Below are positions 18,304 through 29,088 of a stretch of 64,000 bases of DNA, piece by piece (the stretch's first letter is position 1; the number at the start of each line of letters is the position of its first letter). The notes under the pieces are model-generated. The model was not told where the DNA came from, did not search any database, and worked only from the letters and a program-made list of their open reading frames with translations. The stretch is from Lachnospiraceae bacterium (lineage in GTDB: Bacteria > Bacillota > Clostridia > Lachnospirales > Lachnospiraceae), in NCBI GenBank assembly GCA_017484135.1, contig JAFUTQ010000095.1:1-64000 (forward strand), given 5' to 3'. Both the position numbers and the translations under genes were made by a program.

Positions 18304-19884
18304 TCAACTTTTTCTTCTATTACTGAAAACATCCAACAACAGGACAACACCTAGCGCATATCCCAGCAAATAAAACGGAAACATATACATGACATTGGCC
18401 GTTGGCTGCATCAAATAAACTATGCCAAAATTACTCCAATATAACAAAGTCCAGCAAGCCTTTCTCCATTCCTTCCTAAATAGCACTAATAATGTGCATA
18501 TGACCATAAATATAATCGGCACTGCCGAATTCCAGATAATTCGATATACCGGAATGCTTGTTCTTCCAAACATATACATTCCAGTCAAATCATATAAAAT
18601 TTTTAATTGTAAGGATTCATTGATTGGATATACACAATTATACAAATCAGCATCTAATTGATAGATATTTAGTATATTTAAAATAGCCTCCTTATCAGCC
18701 CCCGGAGTAACCCAGACAAATTCCGCCAAACATCCGCTGGATGCCAAAAAGCATTCCCATTTTGCTTTTATATATTTATGAGGATTAAACATAATAATCC
18801 GTATCGAGCTTTTTAAGAACTTTGAATATTCTTCATCATCAAACGTAATTTGTCCAACATTTTCTTGTAACAAACCCAGATTCCATGCACTCTTTTGCTT
18901 CGTCAATCCTTCTATTGGCAAAACACTGTTAATATTTTGATAATCTTCTTCCCAATATGGATCATATAAATCATTTTCTGAGAACATCTCACTAAATCCG
19001 GTCATAAAAGACCATATTGTTGCGGTTCGCTCTGTTGTTGTATCTGCCAATCCATTTATTCTCCCCAGCAAAAGCACAAGTCCCAAACTTAAAAACACAA
19101 AAATATATTTTAATTTTCCTTTATAAAACAAAACGAACAATAGCAACGAAACAATCCAGATTATTTTTCCCTCTCCACGCCATGTACTAATTATGGCTGC
19201 CAATGTTGCCAACAATATCATCTGTTTTCCTGTTACATTTCTCTTATCCAATATAACATTTTTTGAAAAATAAGAAAACAGCAATAAGGAAAACGACCAT
19301 AAACAGACTCGTAACGGATAGAGCACAAAATATATAACCGGAGCACTAACAAACAACATCAGCAAACAGAGACTCTTTTTCCCATAGCAAACTACCAGCT
19401 CACTAATAATATACGCAGCAATCATTGCACATAAAATCTCTTGTACAAATATAATACCTCCAGCATACGGTATTAGCATCAAGCACATCATAAAAAAAAT
19501 ACCTGTAATAAAACTCTGATGAAATTGAAAGTCAAATACTTTTGCCGCATTTAATATTAAAAATTCATCGTTATTCCAATTCCCCGGCCATGTACATAAA
19601 AGCACAATTGTATATATCAACACCAAAATCAAAAAAACTCCAATATATACCCGGTCTCTTTGTATTCTCTGACGAGCATTTATAATAATATTGCACCAAA
19701 ACGTGCTAAGCAATAATAATCCTATGAACAAAAAAATCTTTACAATAATATAAGTTATTATCTCATGTGGCTTTAAATTTGAAAAAGAAAAAAATTTTCT
19801 TTCGGTCAAAAAAGAGAGTAATGTCAAAATAGTTGGCATTAAAATAATGCAAAAAGCTTTTTTTGATTTTATAATTTTTTTCAT
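18304..19884 (-). CDS. Polytopic membrane protein, paralogue of the neighbouring fusion's C-terminal half
   Basis: This 526-residue protein has about eleven hydrophobic segments. The diagnostic stretch is LLCTWPGNWNNDEFLILNAA (residues 95-114), followed later by YPLRVCLWSF and ISTWRGEGK. The C-terminal half of the protein encoded immediately upstream has TWPGIWRWDEFWILNNA, YPIRNSIFGF and LTAWRGET in the same order, so the two are paralogues. The fold looks like a GT-C membrane glycosyltransferase, with Asp106 as the likely loop acid; that is inference. The ATG overlaps the upstream stop by 4 bases, showing coupling. Confidence 0.65.
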   Translation of the reverse strand: MKKIIKSKKAFCIILMPTILTLLSFLTERKFFSFSNLKPHEIITYIIVKIFLFIGLLLLSTFWCNIIINARQRIQRDRVYIGVFLILVLIYTIVLLCTWPGNWNNDEFLILNAAKVFDFQFHQSFITGIFFMMCLMLIPYAGGIIFVQEILCAMIAAYIISELVVCYGKKSLCLLMLFVSAPVIYFVLYPLRVCLWSFSLLLFSYFSKNVILDKRNVTGKQMILLATLAAIISTWRGEGKIIWIVSLLLFVLFYKGKLKYIFVFLSLGLVLLLGRINGLADTTTERTATIWSFMTGFSEMFSENDLYDPYWEEDYQNINSVLPIEGLTKQKSAWNLGLLQENVGQITFDDEEYSKFLKSSIRIIMFNPHKYIKAKWECFLASSGCLAEFVWVTPGADKEAILNILNIYQLDADLYNCVYPINESLQLKILYDLTGMYMFGRTSIPVYRIIWNSAVPIIFMVICTLLVLFRKEWRKACWTLLYWSNFGIVYLMQPTANVMYMFPFYLLGYALGVVLLLDVFSNRRKS

Positions 19885-22511
19885 ATAGTTTCCTCACATT
19901 TTCTGATTCTGCGCCACCTCATAATCCAAATTGTATATCCACATAACCAAGTAGGAAAATAATACATAAAAGGGCCTCCCGGAGCCGCTAAAATAACTAT
20001 TAAAGTTTTTAATAATACTATTAAAACAATTCCGCACCAATATATTTCTTTGCGTTTAGTCTCCCTGAATAATACAATTATTAACAAAAAAATTGCAGGC
20101 ACACTATTATACAGCAACGGAAATAATAAATTATTTTCCTCTGTTTCAATCCTAACACATTGCAGTATCTTCACAATGATTGACCTAAAATCAGCAGACA
20201 ACGGCCATGTAAATTCTTCTGTCAAAAAAATAGTGGTCATTGTCTCTCCTTGAGTACTGCTTAAGTTTTGTTCTGAATATAAATCATAGGACTTTTCTAT
20301 AAATGGCGAAGTAAACCTACCGCCCAATCCATTTGCATTTCTAGCATATTCAATTTGTTGTTTTACGAAACCAACGGGATTTGTTATAATTAATCTGATG
20401 TATCCCGTTTCGAGACATCGAAAATCCTCTTGCGAGTAACCTTTTCTGATAAGACCGGAATCTTCCGTCCAAATTGCATCAATGCCTTCTTTTTCAAGTA
20501 CCTCAAGAGAAATAACTTTTTCTATATCGTCAGCCACATCTCCCTGTATGCCACCTAGTTGTGTTTCCTGATAAATGAAACTTAACATCGATATGATCTT
20601 ATAATCATTCCCAATAGTATTTTTTTCCAAATCAGATTGCACCCGAATGAATATACTACCCAAAATGGCACAAGCAAACATTGCACAGATAATTCTTTTT
20701 CTATATTCAGTTTTCCATAGGCAGACCAAAACAATGAGAGGTATCATTATCATATAATAAAAGGTCTCCCCTCGCCACGCTGTCAGAATAGCTATGACAA
20801 CAACAAAAACCAACAGATCTTTCACTTTTGCTCTTTGCGGTTTTATCATTTTAAAATACACAAAGGAATATATTCCTATTTCAAAAAAGCCAAAAATGCT
20901 ATTGCGTATCGGATATAAGACGCTGCATACTGCTGGTTGCAGAAAAAATGGAACATAAATCATCCAATAATATTTCTTGCTAATATTTCCATCCAGATTA
21001 ACCACAGTACATACATATGCAGCAATGGCACTGCAAAGAAAAATTTCTACAATAATAACTCCCGTCGGAAAAGGTATAATCATCAAAGATAAAATGTAAA
21101 ATATACTTGTCAAAAAATTTTGATAAGCATTAAACTGTAGATATTTTGCATTATTTAAAATCCAGAATTCGTCCCAACGCCATATTCCTGGCCAAGTTAA
21201 TAATAAGAACGCAACATAAACTATCAATATAACTGTAAAACTTTTAACAAAAAAAACAGTTTTTACATCGCATTCTTTTAATCCCCATAAAATCTTGATA
21301 CCGATCGAAACAACAATACCCAAAACTAACATCAACACCAATAGGTACAGATAATATTTTTTTGTAAACACAACGCTTTGATCAAAAAAACGTGTTGATT
21401 GATAAATACATACGAACAACAATACTAATGTAATAAAAAATGTTGAAAATACTTTATTCTTTTCTATTATACTCCAGCATGTAGTTCTAAATTTTTTATC
21501 AAAAATAATTGTCAAAAAAAACGCATACAATAAGACTGCACCTGTTAGAATCATATAGGAGAGCTTCGGATTCGCCAACAAGTCAAATCTTACATCCAAT
21601 CCAAAATGAACCAGTAGTAACATATGTCCTAAATATATTCCCAGACTTATATTTCCTAGCACTTCACTAAATTTATTATTCAACAATTGAGTTGATTTTG
21701 ACTGTCCCAAAAAAGAGCAAAAAACAATAACAGCAAATGCACCAATTAGTCCTCTGCAATACCTTCCCTCATAATCAAACGTTAACACCATCAATGCATA
21801 AATGATACCTAACAATTCCAATAACGATACTAAGATCCGACATACCTTATTGGAATTATATTTATGCACAATTTGATATAATTCATATACAAATAATCCT
21901 AAAGCCAGACCTCCTATCCCCCTATATATACTGACTATAACAGAAGTCGGGTATTGAAAATAATTACTATATCCCCATATTGCAACTAGCAAATAGACCA
22001 AAAATTTGTATTTTAATTTAACTTGACTGAATATGCCTAATAAAATATAAATAAAGAAGCCACAAATTATTAAGGTCGATATATACCAACTGGGTCCATT
22101 GGCATGATTAGATATATCATGAAAACCATTTAAAAAAAACAATTCAAGAATCGCACTTTTCCCATAATCTAATAATCTCTCATTACTCCACCCCATATTA
22201 TACCTATAAATATAGAATCGGTAGAAAAAGATCAATACCAGGCAAAAATATACCATCGGTGCAAGACTTTTGATCCGCTTTATGGTTTTATTCCACGCAT
22301 TTATGAGTATTTGATTATATTCAACATTTTTCCAAGTATATGCCATTAAAAATCCAGACAAAATGAAAAAGAATTCCACACACCATCCACCATGAACAAA
22401 ATGTGATGCCGGTAACGCTGTACTATTACTCGTATGATAATATACTACCTCCATGCTAAAAACAAAGCGCCAAAACTCGATCGATCTGTTTCTTGTTTTT
22501 AGGGCTTTCAT
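19881..22511 (-). CDS. Acyltransferase family 3 fused to GT-C-like membrane domain
   Basis: This 876-residue protein has two membrane modules. Residues 1-345 are an acyltransferase-3 domain: RNRSIEFWRFVFSMEVVYYH (residues 7-26, with a His in the place of the usual catalytic His) and GGWCVEFFFILSGFLM (41-56). These proteins move acetyl or other acyl groups to exported sugars. Residues 355-876 match the adjacent 526-residue membrane protein, including TWPGIWRWDEF (439-449). Fusion of an O-acyltransferase with a putative membrane glycosyltransferase is unusual and suggests paired modification and transfer. RBS GAGGAGG precedes the ATG. Confidence 0.75.
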   Translation of the reverse strand: MKALKTRNRSIEFWRFVFSMEVVYYHTSNSTALPASHFVHGGWCVEFFFILSGFLMAYTWKNVEYNQILINAWNKTIKRIKSLAPMVYFCLVLIFFYRFYIYRYNMGWSNERLLDYGKSAILELFFLNGFHDISNHANGPSWYISTLIICGFFIYILLGIFSQVKLKYKFLVYLLVAIWGYSNYFQYPTSVIVSIYRGIGGLALGLFVYELYQIVHKYNSNKVCRILVSLLELLGIIYALMVLTFDYEGRYCRGLIGAFAVIVFCSFLGQSKSTQLLNNKFSEVLGNISLGIYLGHMLLLVHFGLDVRFDLLANPKLSYMILTGAVLLYAFFLTIIFDKKFRTTCWSIIEKNKVFSTFFITLVLLFVCIYQSTRFFDQSVVFTKKYYLYLLVLMLVLGIVVSIGIKILWGLKECDVKTVFFVKSFTVILIVYVAFLLLTWPGIWRWDEFWILNNAKYLQFNAYQNFLTSIFYILSLMIIPFPTGVIIVEIFLCSAIAAYVCTVVNLDGNISKKYYWMIYVPFFLQPAVCSVLYPIRNSIFGFFEIGIYSFVYFKMIKPQRAKVKDLLVFVVVIAILTAWRGETFYYMIMIPLIVLVCLWKTEYRKRIICAMFACAILGSIFIRVQSDLEKNTIGNDYKIISMLSFIYQETQLGGIQGDVADDIEKVISLEVLEKEGIDAIWTEDSGLIRKGYSQEDFRCLETGYIRLIITNPVGFVKQQIEYARNANGLGGRFTSPFIEKSYDLYSEQNLSSTQGETMTTIFLTEEFTWPLSADFRSIIVKILQCVRIETEENNLLFPLLYNSVPAIFLLIIVLFRETKRKEIYWCGIVLIVLLKTLIVILAAPGGPFMYYFPTWLCGYTIWIMRWRRIRKCEETI

Positions 22512-22602
22512 TTCATCCTCCTCTTATATTCGTAGTCAAAACTCCGTTTTCTCGTCCATATATGCTCAAATTCGTATATTTTCACATATTTAAAAAATTT
22601 GT

Positions 22603-23691
22603 TTAACAAATTATATCTGCTATTCTTTCGCATGCATGTCCGTCTCCATATGGATTAGAAGCATGACTCATTTTCTTATATTCGCCGTCATCTTTGAGAA
22701 GCAAATCAAAATATTTATAAATATTTTCTTCATCCGTTCCAACGAGTTTTAACGTTCCCGCTTCCACACCTTCCGGTCTCTCGGTTGTATCACGCATTAC
22801 GAGAACCGGTTTGCCTAATGATGGTGCCTCTTCCTGAATTCCCCCACTGTCAGTTAAAATCAAATAGGATCTCGCCAGTAAATTGTGAAAATCTATTACA
22901 TCCATCGGTTCAATCAGTCTTATCCTCTCATGTCCCTTAAACACTTCATTTGCAACTGCTCTTATAGAAGGGTTCATATGAATGGGATAAACCACTTTTA
23001 TATCAGAATTTTCATCTACAATTTTCTTGATTGCCCGAAACATATGCACTAACGGATCACCCAGATTTTCTCTGCGATGTGCAGTAAGAACGATTAAGCG
23101 ATGCCCACTTGCCCATGTCAATATTTCATGATTATAATCTTCTCTCACTGTGGTTTTCAAAGCATCAATTGCAGTATTGCCTGTCACATATATTTTTTCT
23201 TCTTTTTTTCCTTCTTTTATGAGATTTTGCTTTGACATTTCAGTAGGTGCGAAATTGTATTCTGATATGATACTTACCGCTTGACGATTAAACTCTTCGG
23301 GGTAAGGTGAATAAATATCATATGTACGTAGCCCAGCCTCTACATGACCAACCTTAATCTGTTTATAAAAGCAGGCCAACGCAGTTGCAAAAGTAGTTGA
23401 TGTGTCCCCATGCACCAATACCACGTCCGGTTTTTCACTTTCAAGTACACTGTTGATTCGATTCAAAATATTTGTTGTTACATCAAACAATGTTTGTCTT
23501 TCTTTCATTATTTCTAAATTGTAGTCCGGAACAATATCAAACACATCCAAAACCTGCTGCAGCATCTCTTTATGCTGTCCGGATACGCATACAACCACTT
23601 CAACATTATTTCTAGTTTTCAATTCATTGACTAATGGACACATTTTTATAGCTTCCGGACGCGTCCCAAAAACTACCATTATTTTCTTCAT
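22603..23691 (-). CDS. wecB: UDP-N-acetylglucosamine 2-epimerase (non-hydrolysing)
   Basis: This is a 362-residue GT-B fold enzyme that interconverts UDP-GlcNAc and UDP-ManNAc. Family residues are all visible: FGTRPEAIKMCPL (about residues 7-19), HGDTSTT with the active Asp, GHVEAGLRT, the PEEFNR Glu, LTAHRREN with the active His (near 208), and DSGGIQEEAPSLGKPVLVMRDTTERPEG (around 285-312). The length is typical. ATG 23691 is preferred to a GTG 12 bases upstream. In Firmicutes, UDP-ManNAc feeds teichoic acid linkage units and capsule repeats, so it fits the surrounding transferases. Confidence 0.93.
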   Translation of the reverse strand: MKKIMVVFGTRPEAIKMCPLVNELKTRNNVEVVVCVSGQHKEMLQQVLDVFDIVPDYNLEIMKERQTLFDVTTNILNRINSVLESEKPDVVLVHGDTSTTFATALACFYKQIKVGHVEAGLRTYDIYSPYPEEFNRQAVSIISEYNFAPTEMSKQNLIKEGKKEEKIYVTGNTAIDALKTTVREDYNHEILTWASGHRLIVLTAHRRENLGDPLVHMFRAIKKIVDENSDIKVVYPIHMNPSIRAVANEVFKGHERIRLIEPMDVIDFHNLLARSYLILTDSGGIQEEAPSLGKPVLVMRDTTERPEGVEAGTLKLVGTDEENIYKYFDLLLKDDGEYKKMSHASNPYGDGHACERIADIIC

Positions 23692-23712
23692 TTCTATCGC
23701 CACCCTATATTA

Positions 23713-24699
23713 TTATAAAGTCATCTTCCTGGAAACCTGTGTAAAAAGATTTTTGTCTTTTATGCATTTTTCAAACAATTCATATGATTGACATAAAATC
23801 GCATATCTATATTTGTATTCATTTGCGATCTTCCATTTCATAACTTCCTGCTCGTCTTCTTTCAAATCTGCTAATAGTTGTTGCAATTTTTCATCATTAA
23901 TGCCCGCGTCACTACACTTCTCTAATCGATCAAACAGCACCCACATATATGCATTTTGAACGTCAATCAGCACATCTATCAAATTATTTTTCTGGACAAA
24001 ATTTATGCGTTGCCGTAAAGCATAACATCCATCCAATATCTTTGATGTAATTTTATCTGTGATACTACCCTTTCGTTCTCTGACATAATTATACTTTGAG
24101 ACATCAATATATACCAATTTGTTTGCCGCTCCGAAAGCTTCATGACTAAAAAACTCATCTTCATGATAGCGTCCTTTCGGATACCTTTTTCCATCTGAAA
24201 AGATTTTCCTGCTATATAATTTATTCCATGCAACGGACTTAAAATATCTCCAAAATATTTGACTTCTTATAGCAAATACCGAATCCCCTATAATCATTTC
24301 ACCCGTATTTGCAGTCTCCTCCTCAATATGATCCATAAACACGTTACGATAACTGCATTCTACAATTTCAGCTTCTTCATCGATTGCTATATCATACAAA
24401 ATCTCTAACGTATCTTCATCAATCCAATCATCGCTATCCACAAAAAATAAAAAATCTCCTTTTGCGACATCAATTCCCGCATTCCTAGCATCCGACAGTC
24501 CGCCGTTTTGTTTATGAATAACCCGAATCCGATTGTCATATTTCCGGTAACAATCACATAGAAAGCCACTTAGATCGGTCGATCCATCATCAACTAATAT
24601 GATTTCTATATCACGCAATGTCTGCTTTTGAATCGACTTCACACACTTTCCTAAATATTCTTGAACATTATATACGGGTACGATCACAGATACTTTCAC
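23713..24699 (-). CDS. Glycosyltransferase family 2
   Basis: This 328-residue protein has a standard GT2 domain at the N-terminus: VSVIVPVYNVQEYLGKCVKS (residues 3-22), ILVDDGSTD (34-42), NGGLSDARNAG (66-76) and the VDSDDW acidic motif (88-93). It resembles EpsJ/CpsI-type transferases of capsule clusters. The C-terminal 110 residues are helical and probably bind the acceptor. The start codon is GTG, with AGGTGAG close upstream. Donor and acceptor sugars are not deducible. Confidence 0.85.
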   Translation of the reverse strand: MKVSVIVPVYNVQEYLGKCVKSIQKQTLRDIEIILVDDGSTDLSGFLCDCYRKYDNRIRVIHKQNGGLSDARNAGIDVAKGDFLFFVDSDDWIDEDTLEILYDIAIDEEAEIVECSYRNVFMDHIEEETANTGEMIIGDSVFAIRSQIFWRYFKSVAWNKLYSRKIFSDGKRYPKGRYHEDEFFSHEAFGAANKLVYIDVSKYNYVRERKGSITDKITSKILDGCYALRQRINFVQKNNLIDVLIDVQNAYMWVLFDRLEKCSDAGINDEKLQQLLADLKEDEQEVMKWKIANEYKYRYAILCQSYELFEKCIKDKNLFTQVSRKMTL

Positions 24700-24726
24700 A
24701 ATATCTCACCTATAACCTTCCATCTT

Positions 24727-27159
24727 CTACACCAGCTGCGTATAGATATCTCTATGCACATCAACCTTTTCTTTTTCTCTAAAATCAGATCTTACACGCC
24801 CCAACAATTCTGCATTACAATCCGCTAATATTTTTAAGTGCATATCTTCTTTTTCATCCATACTGACCTTCAACGATTGAATCTCGTTTTCCAACACTTC
24901 CGGCCATATATCATATGCTATCACATTATCTAATTTTAATTTATAATTTGAAATTATCTCGCTATTTACATAATTCTTCCATTCATCCCATACTATTTTG
25001 TCAACAGTACGGGTCACAATGCTTTGACTTGATAAATAAACATATCTTCCCACATTCTGCAGCATCATACTCATACCAAACATCGACATATTACAGAATT
25101 GTGCCCCATATCCTTCTGCCAAGTCATAAAATCCCCCTACCATCTTGTAATCCTCATTTCTAACCGCATAATTATAGGCGCTCGGAAGATTTTGATTATC
25201 ATAAACATAAATATCATCATGGTCAATAATATTTTCACCTAATATTTTAGCATACTGACTATATTTGATATTTGATCTTACTTCAACTGTTCCATGCACT
25301 GCAGCAATCTTGGAATCCAAAACAAAAATTTTGTTTAAATAATCAAAATATTCTTCATCGAATACACAATCATCCTGTATAAAAACCAATATCTTTCCAT
25401 CAGCCATCCTGGCTGCTGCATTCTTTCGAATCGCATCATTATCCGATAAGCAAGAGACCACACGAACCGACTCATTTGAAAGCCTCTCAATTTCTGCCCT
25501 ATTTTGTGCGTTTGTCACAACAAGAATTTCATATTCGCGATTACACCTGATAGATTCCATGCAGATTTTTAAGTTTTGCATGCTGTTCACATGCGAAATA
25601 ATTATACTATATTCTACAAAAGCAGCCGTCTTCTTTGCCCCATCCCCTTCCAGCTCATACAGAAAACGATTTTTTGCTTTACTATCTACAAATGCAAAAA
25701 TATCCTCTCCACACTCTATTCCATACCAGCCTCTATAATCTCCTATATAGTTTGCCTCATCAACCGCCTGATTGCAGATATATGCGTCATATATCGGTTT
25801 ATTCACATCATATGGCTCATTGCATACTAGTACTTTAAAACTATTTGTCCGCACTTCATTAACCTCTGATTCAATCGGCTCACCAAAGCAAACGTATATG
25901 ATCCTCTCATACAAGTTTGTTGTCTGACATGCGGCCTCTTCTCTCGAAATAATGGTATGTCCGTATTTATGAATGGTATCACACAGCTTTTTATAGCAAT
26001 CGTTTTCGCTATCCTGCGTTTCCACAATCCAATACATATGTTTCAAATAGTAATTTCTTCTAAAGTCATCCAAAAGCATCTGCTTATATCTGTTTTCAGT
26101 TATCTTTAATTCCTTATCCTTAGAGGTAAGTGATTTGGCATGAATTCGATAGGAATATTCTACATCATCAAATGAAACGTGACGCATAGAAAATAATTCA
26201 TTTATTTTCATCCAATAATCATAATCTTCGATTCCATATTTATATTTGGAATAATCTTCAACCACATTCGCAACCACTGCTCTGTACATGAAAGCAGCAC
26301 CAACATAATTATTTGCAAATGTATTTAATTCCAAAACACACCTTGGTAAGATTACGTTTTCCGGATTTTTTTCATCTTCAGTATACCATCCATAATCCAC
26401 TATATTTTTGCCGTTTTCATCAATTAATCGAATATTTCCATACAGCATCGCAGTGTGTGGGTACAACTTCATTTCACGCACAAATTTTTCCAAAAACTGC
26501 GGATGCATAATATTATCCGCACTGGTCCATGTAAAAAATTCTCCTCTTGCCTCTCGAAACCCTCGTGATAACGTTCTTGGCAATTTCCTATTCTCCTGAT
26601 GAATCACCTTAATTCTTGCATCCTTTTTTTCATAATCATCCACTATTTGGGGTGTATTATCAGTAGAACCATCATCAACAATAATAAGTTCAAAATTAGT
26701 ATATGTCTGTACCAACACGCTTTCAATCGCCAATTCAACATAGTCCTCTCCGTTATATACCGGAAGCACAACGGAAACCAACCCCGGTAGATATGGCATT
26801 CCAATTTTATTTATTTTTAAGCGATATCCCTGATTGCGCTCTTTTTTGTATTTTAAGAACCGATACTCGTTAGCTCCTAACATGTATTCGTAATTGAACT
26901 CATTTCCTTTCTTTACTTCGAAGCTGTTGCTGTCATTACCGGAAATCTTTCCATATCTCATTCTACTATATATCTTATATATGATTGTTTTTTTTATATT
27001 GTTTTTAAATTTTTTGCACTTTAAATAGTAAGGCTCAGAGGTTATTCGGCATATCTCCTCTTCCAGTTTTTGTTTTTCATATCCCAAATTGTTTGTTTTT
27101 TCTTTTAACATATTTATTTCCTTTTTTTGTTCTACATATCTATCCAAAATGCTATCCAT
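24727..27159 (-). CDS. Bi-domain glycosyltransferase (two GT2 modules)
   Basis: This 810-residue protein has a coiled coil at residues 8-45, then a GT2 domain from about 125 (LVSVVLPVYNGEDYVELAI, IIVDDGSTDN, and TSADN in place of DxD). A second GT2-like domain starts near 535 (YSIIISHVNSMQNLKICMES), with FIQDDCVFD as its acidic motif. The first domain lacks the usual DxDD but keeps an Asp. Two-headed GT2 proteins often add two alternating sugars or extend a polymer. ATG 27159 is chosen because GAGGGAG sits 7 bases upstream. The gene is strongly AT-rich. Confidence 0.8.
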   Translation of the reverse strand: MDSILDRYVEQKKEINMLKEKTNNLGYEKQKLEEEICRITSEPYYLKCKKFKNNIKKTIIYKIYSRMRYGKISGNDSNSFEVKKGNEFNYEYMLGANEYRFLKYKKERNQGYRLKINKIGMPYLPGLVSVVLPVYNGEDYVELAIESVLVQTYTNFELIIVDDGSTDNTPQIVDDYEKKDARIKVIHQENRKLPRTLSRGFREARGEFFTWTSADNIMHPQFLEKFVREMKLYPHTAMLYGNIRLIDENGKNIVDYGWYTEDEKNPENVILPRCVLELNTFANNYVGAAFMYRAVVANVVEDYSKYKYGIEDYDYWMKINELFSMRHVSFDDVEYSYRIHAKSLTSKDKELKITENRYKQMLLDDFRRNYYLKHMYWIVETQDSENDCYKKLCDTIHKYGHTIISREEAACQTTNLYERIIYVCFGEPIESEVNEVRTNSFKVLVCNEPYDVNKPIYDAYICNQAVDEANYIGDYRGWYGIECGEDIFAFVDSKAKNRFLYELEGDGAKKTAAFVEYSIIISHVNSMQNLKICMESIRCNREYEILVVTNAQNRAEIERLSNESVRVVSCLSDNDAIRKNAAARMADGKILVFIQDDCVFDEEYFDYLNKIFVLDSKIAAVHGTVEVRSNIKYSQYAKILGENIIDHDDIYVYDNQNLPSAYNYAVRNEDYKMVGGFYDLAEGYGAQFCNMSMFGMSMMLQNVGRYVYLSSQSIVTRTVDKIVWDEWKNYVNSEIISNYKLKLDNVIAYDIWPEVLENEIQSLKVSMDEKEDMHLKILADCNAELLGRVRSDFREKEKVDVHRDIYTQLV

Positions 27160-27198
27160 CAAATTTCTCCCTCTCGTACGCTTAATCTTATTTTTCAA

Positions 27199-29067
27199 TT
27201 ATTTCAACTTAAAATATATATCACTCGCAATCTTTCTAATCCCACTCCCCTTCGGCAGTACTTTTTTTGCCCTGCCTTTCAGTCCCTCAAGTCTGTGTAC
27301 CCTCCAGTCATGAAATCTCCTGCTTTTCGCAGTTACTTTATAAGCAATATCCGTGACAGTTGTGATATTCATTTCATACATAATCGTCTCATAATACCGA
27401 TTCCTTCTTGCTACCCTCCAGAATTCCTCCGCAAAATCTTCGTCTGCCTTCATCCAGGGTTTTAAGAAACCGGCATAGTGTATGATATACGGATGCTTTC
27501 TTGCCGCCTCATACTGATCCATAATGTAATACGGTGCATATTTGATGACACCATGCCACCTTTCATGGTTACAATCTACGATCATATTCCATGACATATC
27601 GATGTAACTTACTCTGTTCTTGCACACGATGTTTAAGATATCCTGATCGGAATATTTGTAGATTCCAGTATCTGCCATTTCCAGCAATTCCTTTACGGTA
27701 ATTACCTGATTCAATTCTGTCACATTCAGGAGCAATACCCCGGCCTGAAAATACTGAAGCGGATCAATTTGAAGTGTTTTCTCACAATACGCTTTGGTAT
27801 CAAGATTCGCCCCGTTACACTGTCCCATAAAATCCGGATCCTTTGCTGCACCGATCAGATTGTTGTCCAAGTCGATATGATACAGATCTGCCACATCCCG
27901 CATAATGATCATATCACAGTCCAGATACACCACCTTGGAATATCCCTTTAAAATATCTAATATCAAGAAACGGTAAAATGTCTCTGTAGTAATATGCTCC
28001 TTTGCCTGCAGCCTGTACCCGGACACATACGGCAGCACATTCACAAAGGTAAAACGTACATTCTTCCGCTCTAACTCCTCATGAAAAATTTTCTGACTAT
28101 CCGCATCAATATCCGTGTGAAATACATAGATTTCATAACGGTTCTCCTCAGAGGTATGTTCCACAACAGATTGCGCACAGGTGTACATAATCGGCACATA
28201 TTTTTGATTTGCTGCAAGAACAATCGGCACCACATGCTCGTCAGAGACAGCTTCAATCTGAGGTTCTGCATCTGCATGCTGAATCAGGGCAATTTGCAGT
28301 TCTCCCAGACGGTATCCCCCTTTTTCCCTGAGATATTCATAGAAAATTCCGGTCATACGCTCTCCCAGATGCCCTGTGGTACGATAACCTTCCCTGGAAT
28401 ATCGGCTCATATCCGCCCTTTGTTCAAATACATCTAAGAGATCGAACAGCATGGTCGAATACTGTTGAAACAATTCTTTCTTCATGATGAACATATTGCA
28501 CGGATAAAAAATCTTTCCTTTGAAATATGCCTTTGCTATATCACTCAGTTCCGGATAACGCTCATCTATAATCTGCAGCAATAGATCTACATCCTGCACA
28601 TGCAGCTCCTGTGCCTGCGCATAATGATCATACACAGATTTGGCATTCAGCTTTTTTGTCTCAATTCCCTCCGCAATCAAAAAATCATATTGATTCACAT
28701 ACTCCTGTATAGCTTCCTCGTTTAAACACAATTCCTGCTTTACCTGTCCATTCATGGCAGGGTATATTACAGTTCCCCATTCATCTTCCTTCAGTTTTTT
28801 TCGATTAAACGAGAAAAATCTACGATAATGGCAGAATCCATAATAATCTGCCTCCTGATTCTTCCACGCCCAGTATTGGGTTGTCAATTCACAATAGGAT
28901 TTGTTACGTGATGATATGTTCTCCCCCTGATTATCACACAAAACACCTTCCGGGACATCCTTTTTTTGAAAATCGCTTCCTGCAATGACATTATAAAAGA
29001 ATGAGTCCTGTAGTCGCAGAGTATCCTTATTCGGTGTGTGTGTGACAAATAATTTTACATCACTCAT
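27199..29067 (-). CDS. DUF4422 domain fused to family 8 glycosyltransferase
   Basis: This 622-residue protein is bimodular. Residues 4-225 match DUF4422 (VKLFVTHTPNK, SSRNKSYCELTTQYWAWKN, YYGFCHYRRFF), a glycosyltransferase-like module common in capsule clusters. From about residue 268 a GT8 domain follows: PIVLAANQKYVPIMYTCAQS, the DxD of VVYLDCDMII (near 370), and IHYAGFLKPW near the C-terminus, where the family has its second metal-binding His. GT8 enzymes use UDP-glucose or UDP-galactose with retention. A related stand-alone DUF4422 gene lies at 30645-31388. Confidence 0.85.
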   Translation of the reverse strand: MSDVKLFVTHTPNKDTLRLQDSFFYNVIAGSDFQKKDVPEGVLCDNQGENISSRNKSYCELTTQYWAWKNQEADYYGFCHYRRFFSFNRKKLKEDEWGTVIYPAMNGQVKQELCLNEEAIQEYVNQYDFLIAEGIETKKLNAKSVYDHYAQAQELHVQDVDLLLQIIDERYPELSDIAKAYFKGKIFYPCNMFIMKKELFQQYSTMLFDLLDVFEQRADMSRYSREGYRTTGHLGERMTGIFYEYLREKGGYRLGELQIALIQHADAEPQIEAVSDEHVVPIVLAANQKYVPIMYTCAQSVVEHTSEENRYEIYVFHTDIDADSQKIFHEELERKNVRFTFVNVLPYVSGYRLQAKEHITTETFYRFLILDILKGYSKVVYLDCDMIIMRDVADLYHIDLDNNLIGAAKDPDFMGQCNGANLDTKAYCEKTLQIDPLQYFQAGVLLLNVTELNQVITVKELLEMADTGIYKYSDQDILNIVCKNRVSYIDMSWNMIVDCNHERWHGVIKYAPYYIMDQYEAARKHPYIIHYAGFLKPWMKADEDFAEEFWRVARRNRYYETIMYEMNITTVTDIAYKVTAKSRRFHDWRVHRLEGLKGRAKKVLPKGSGIRKIASDIYFKLK

Positions 29068-29088
29068 AATGATTCTCCTTGTGATCTA

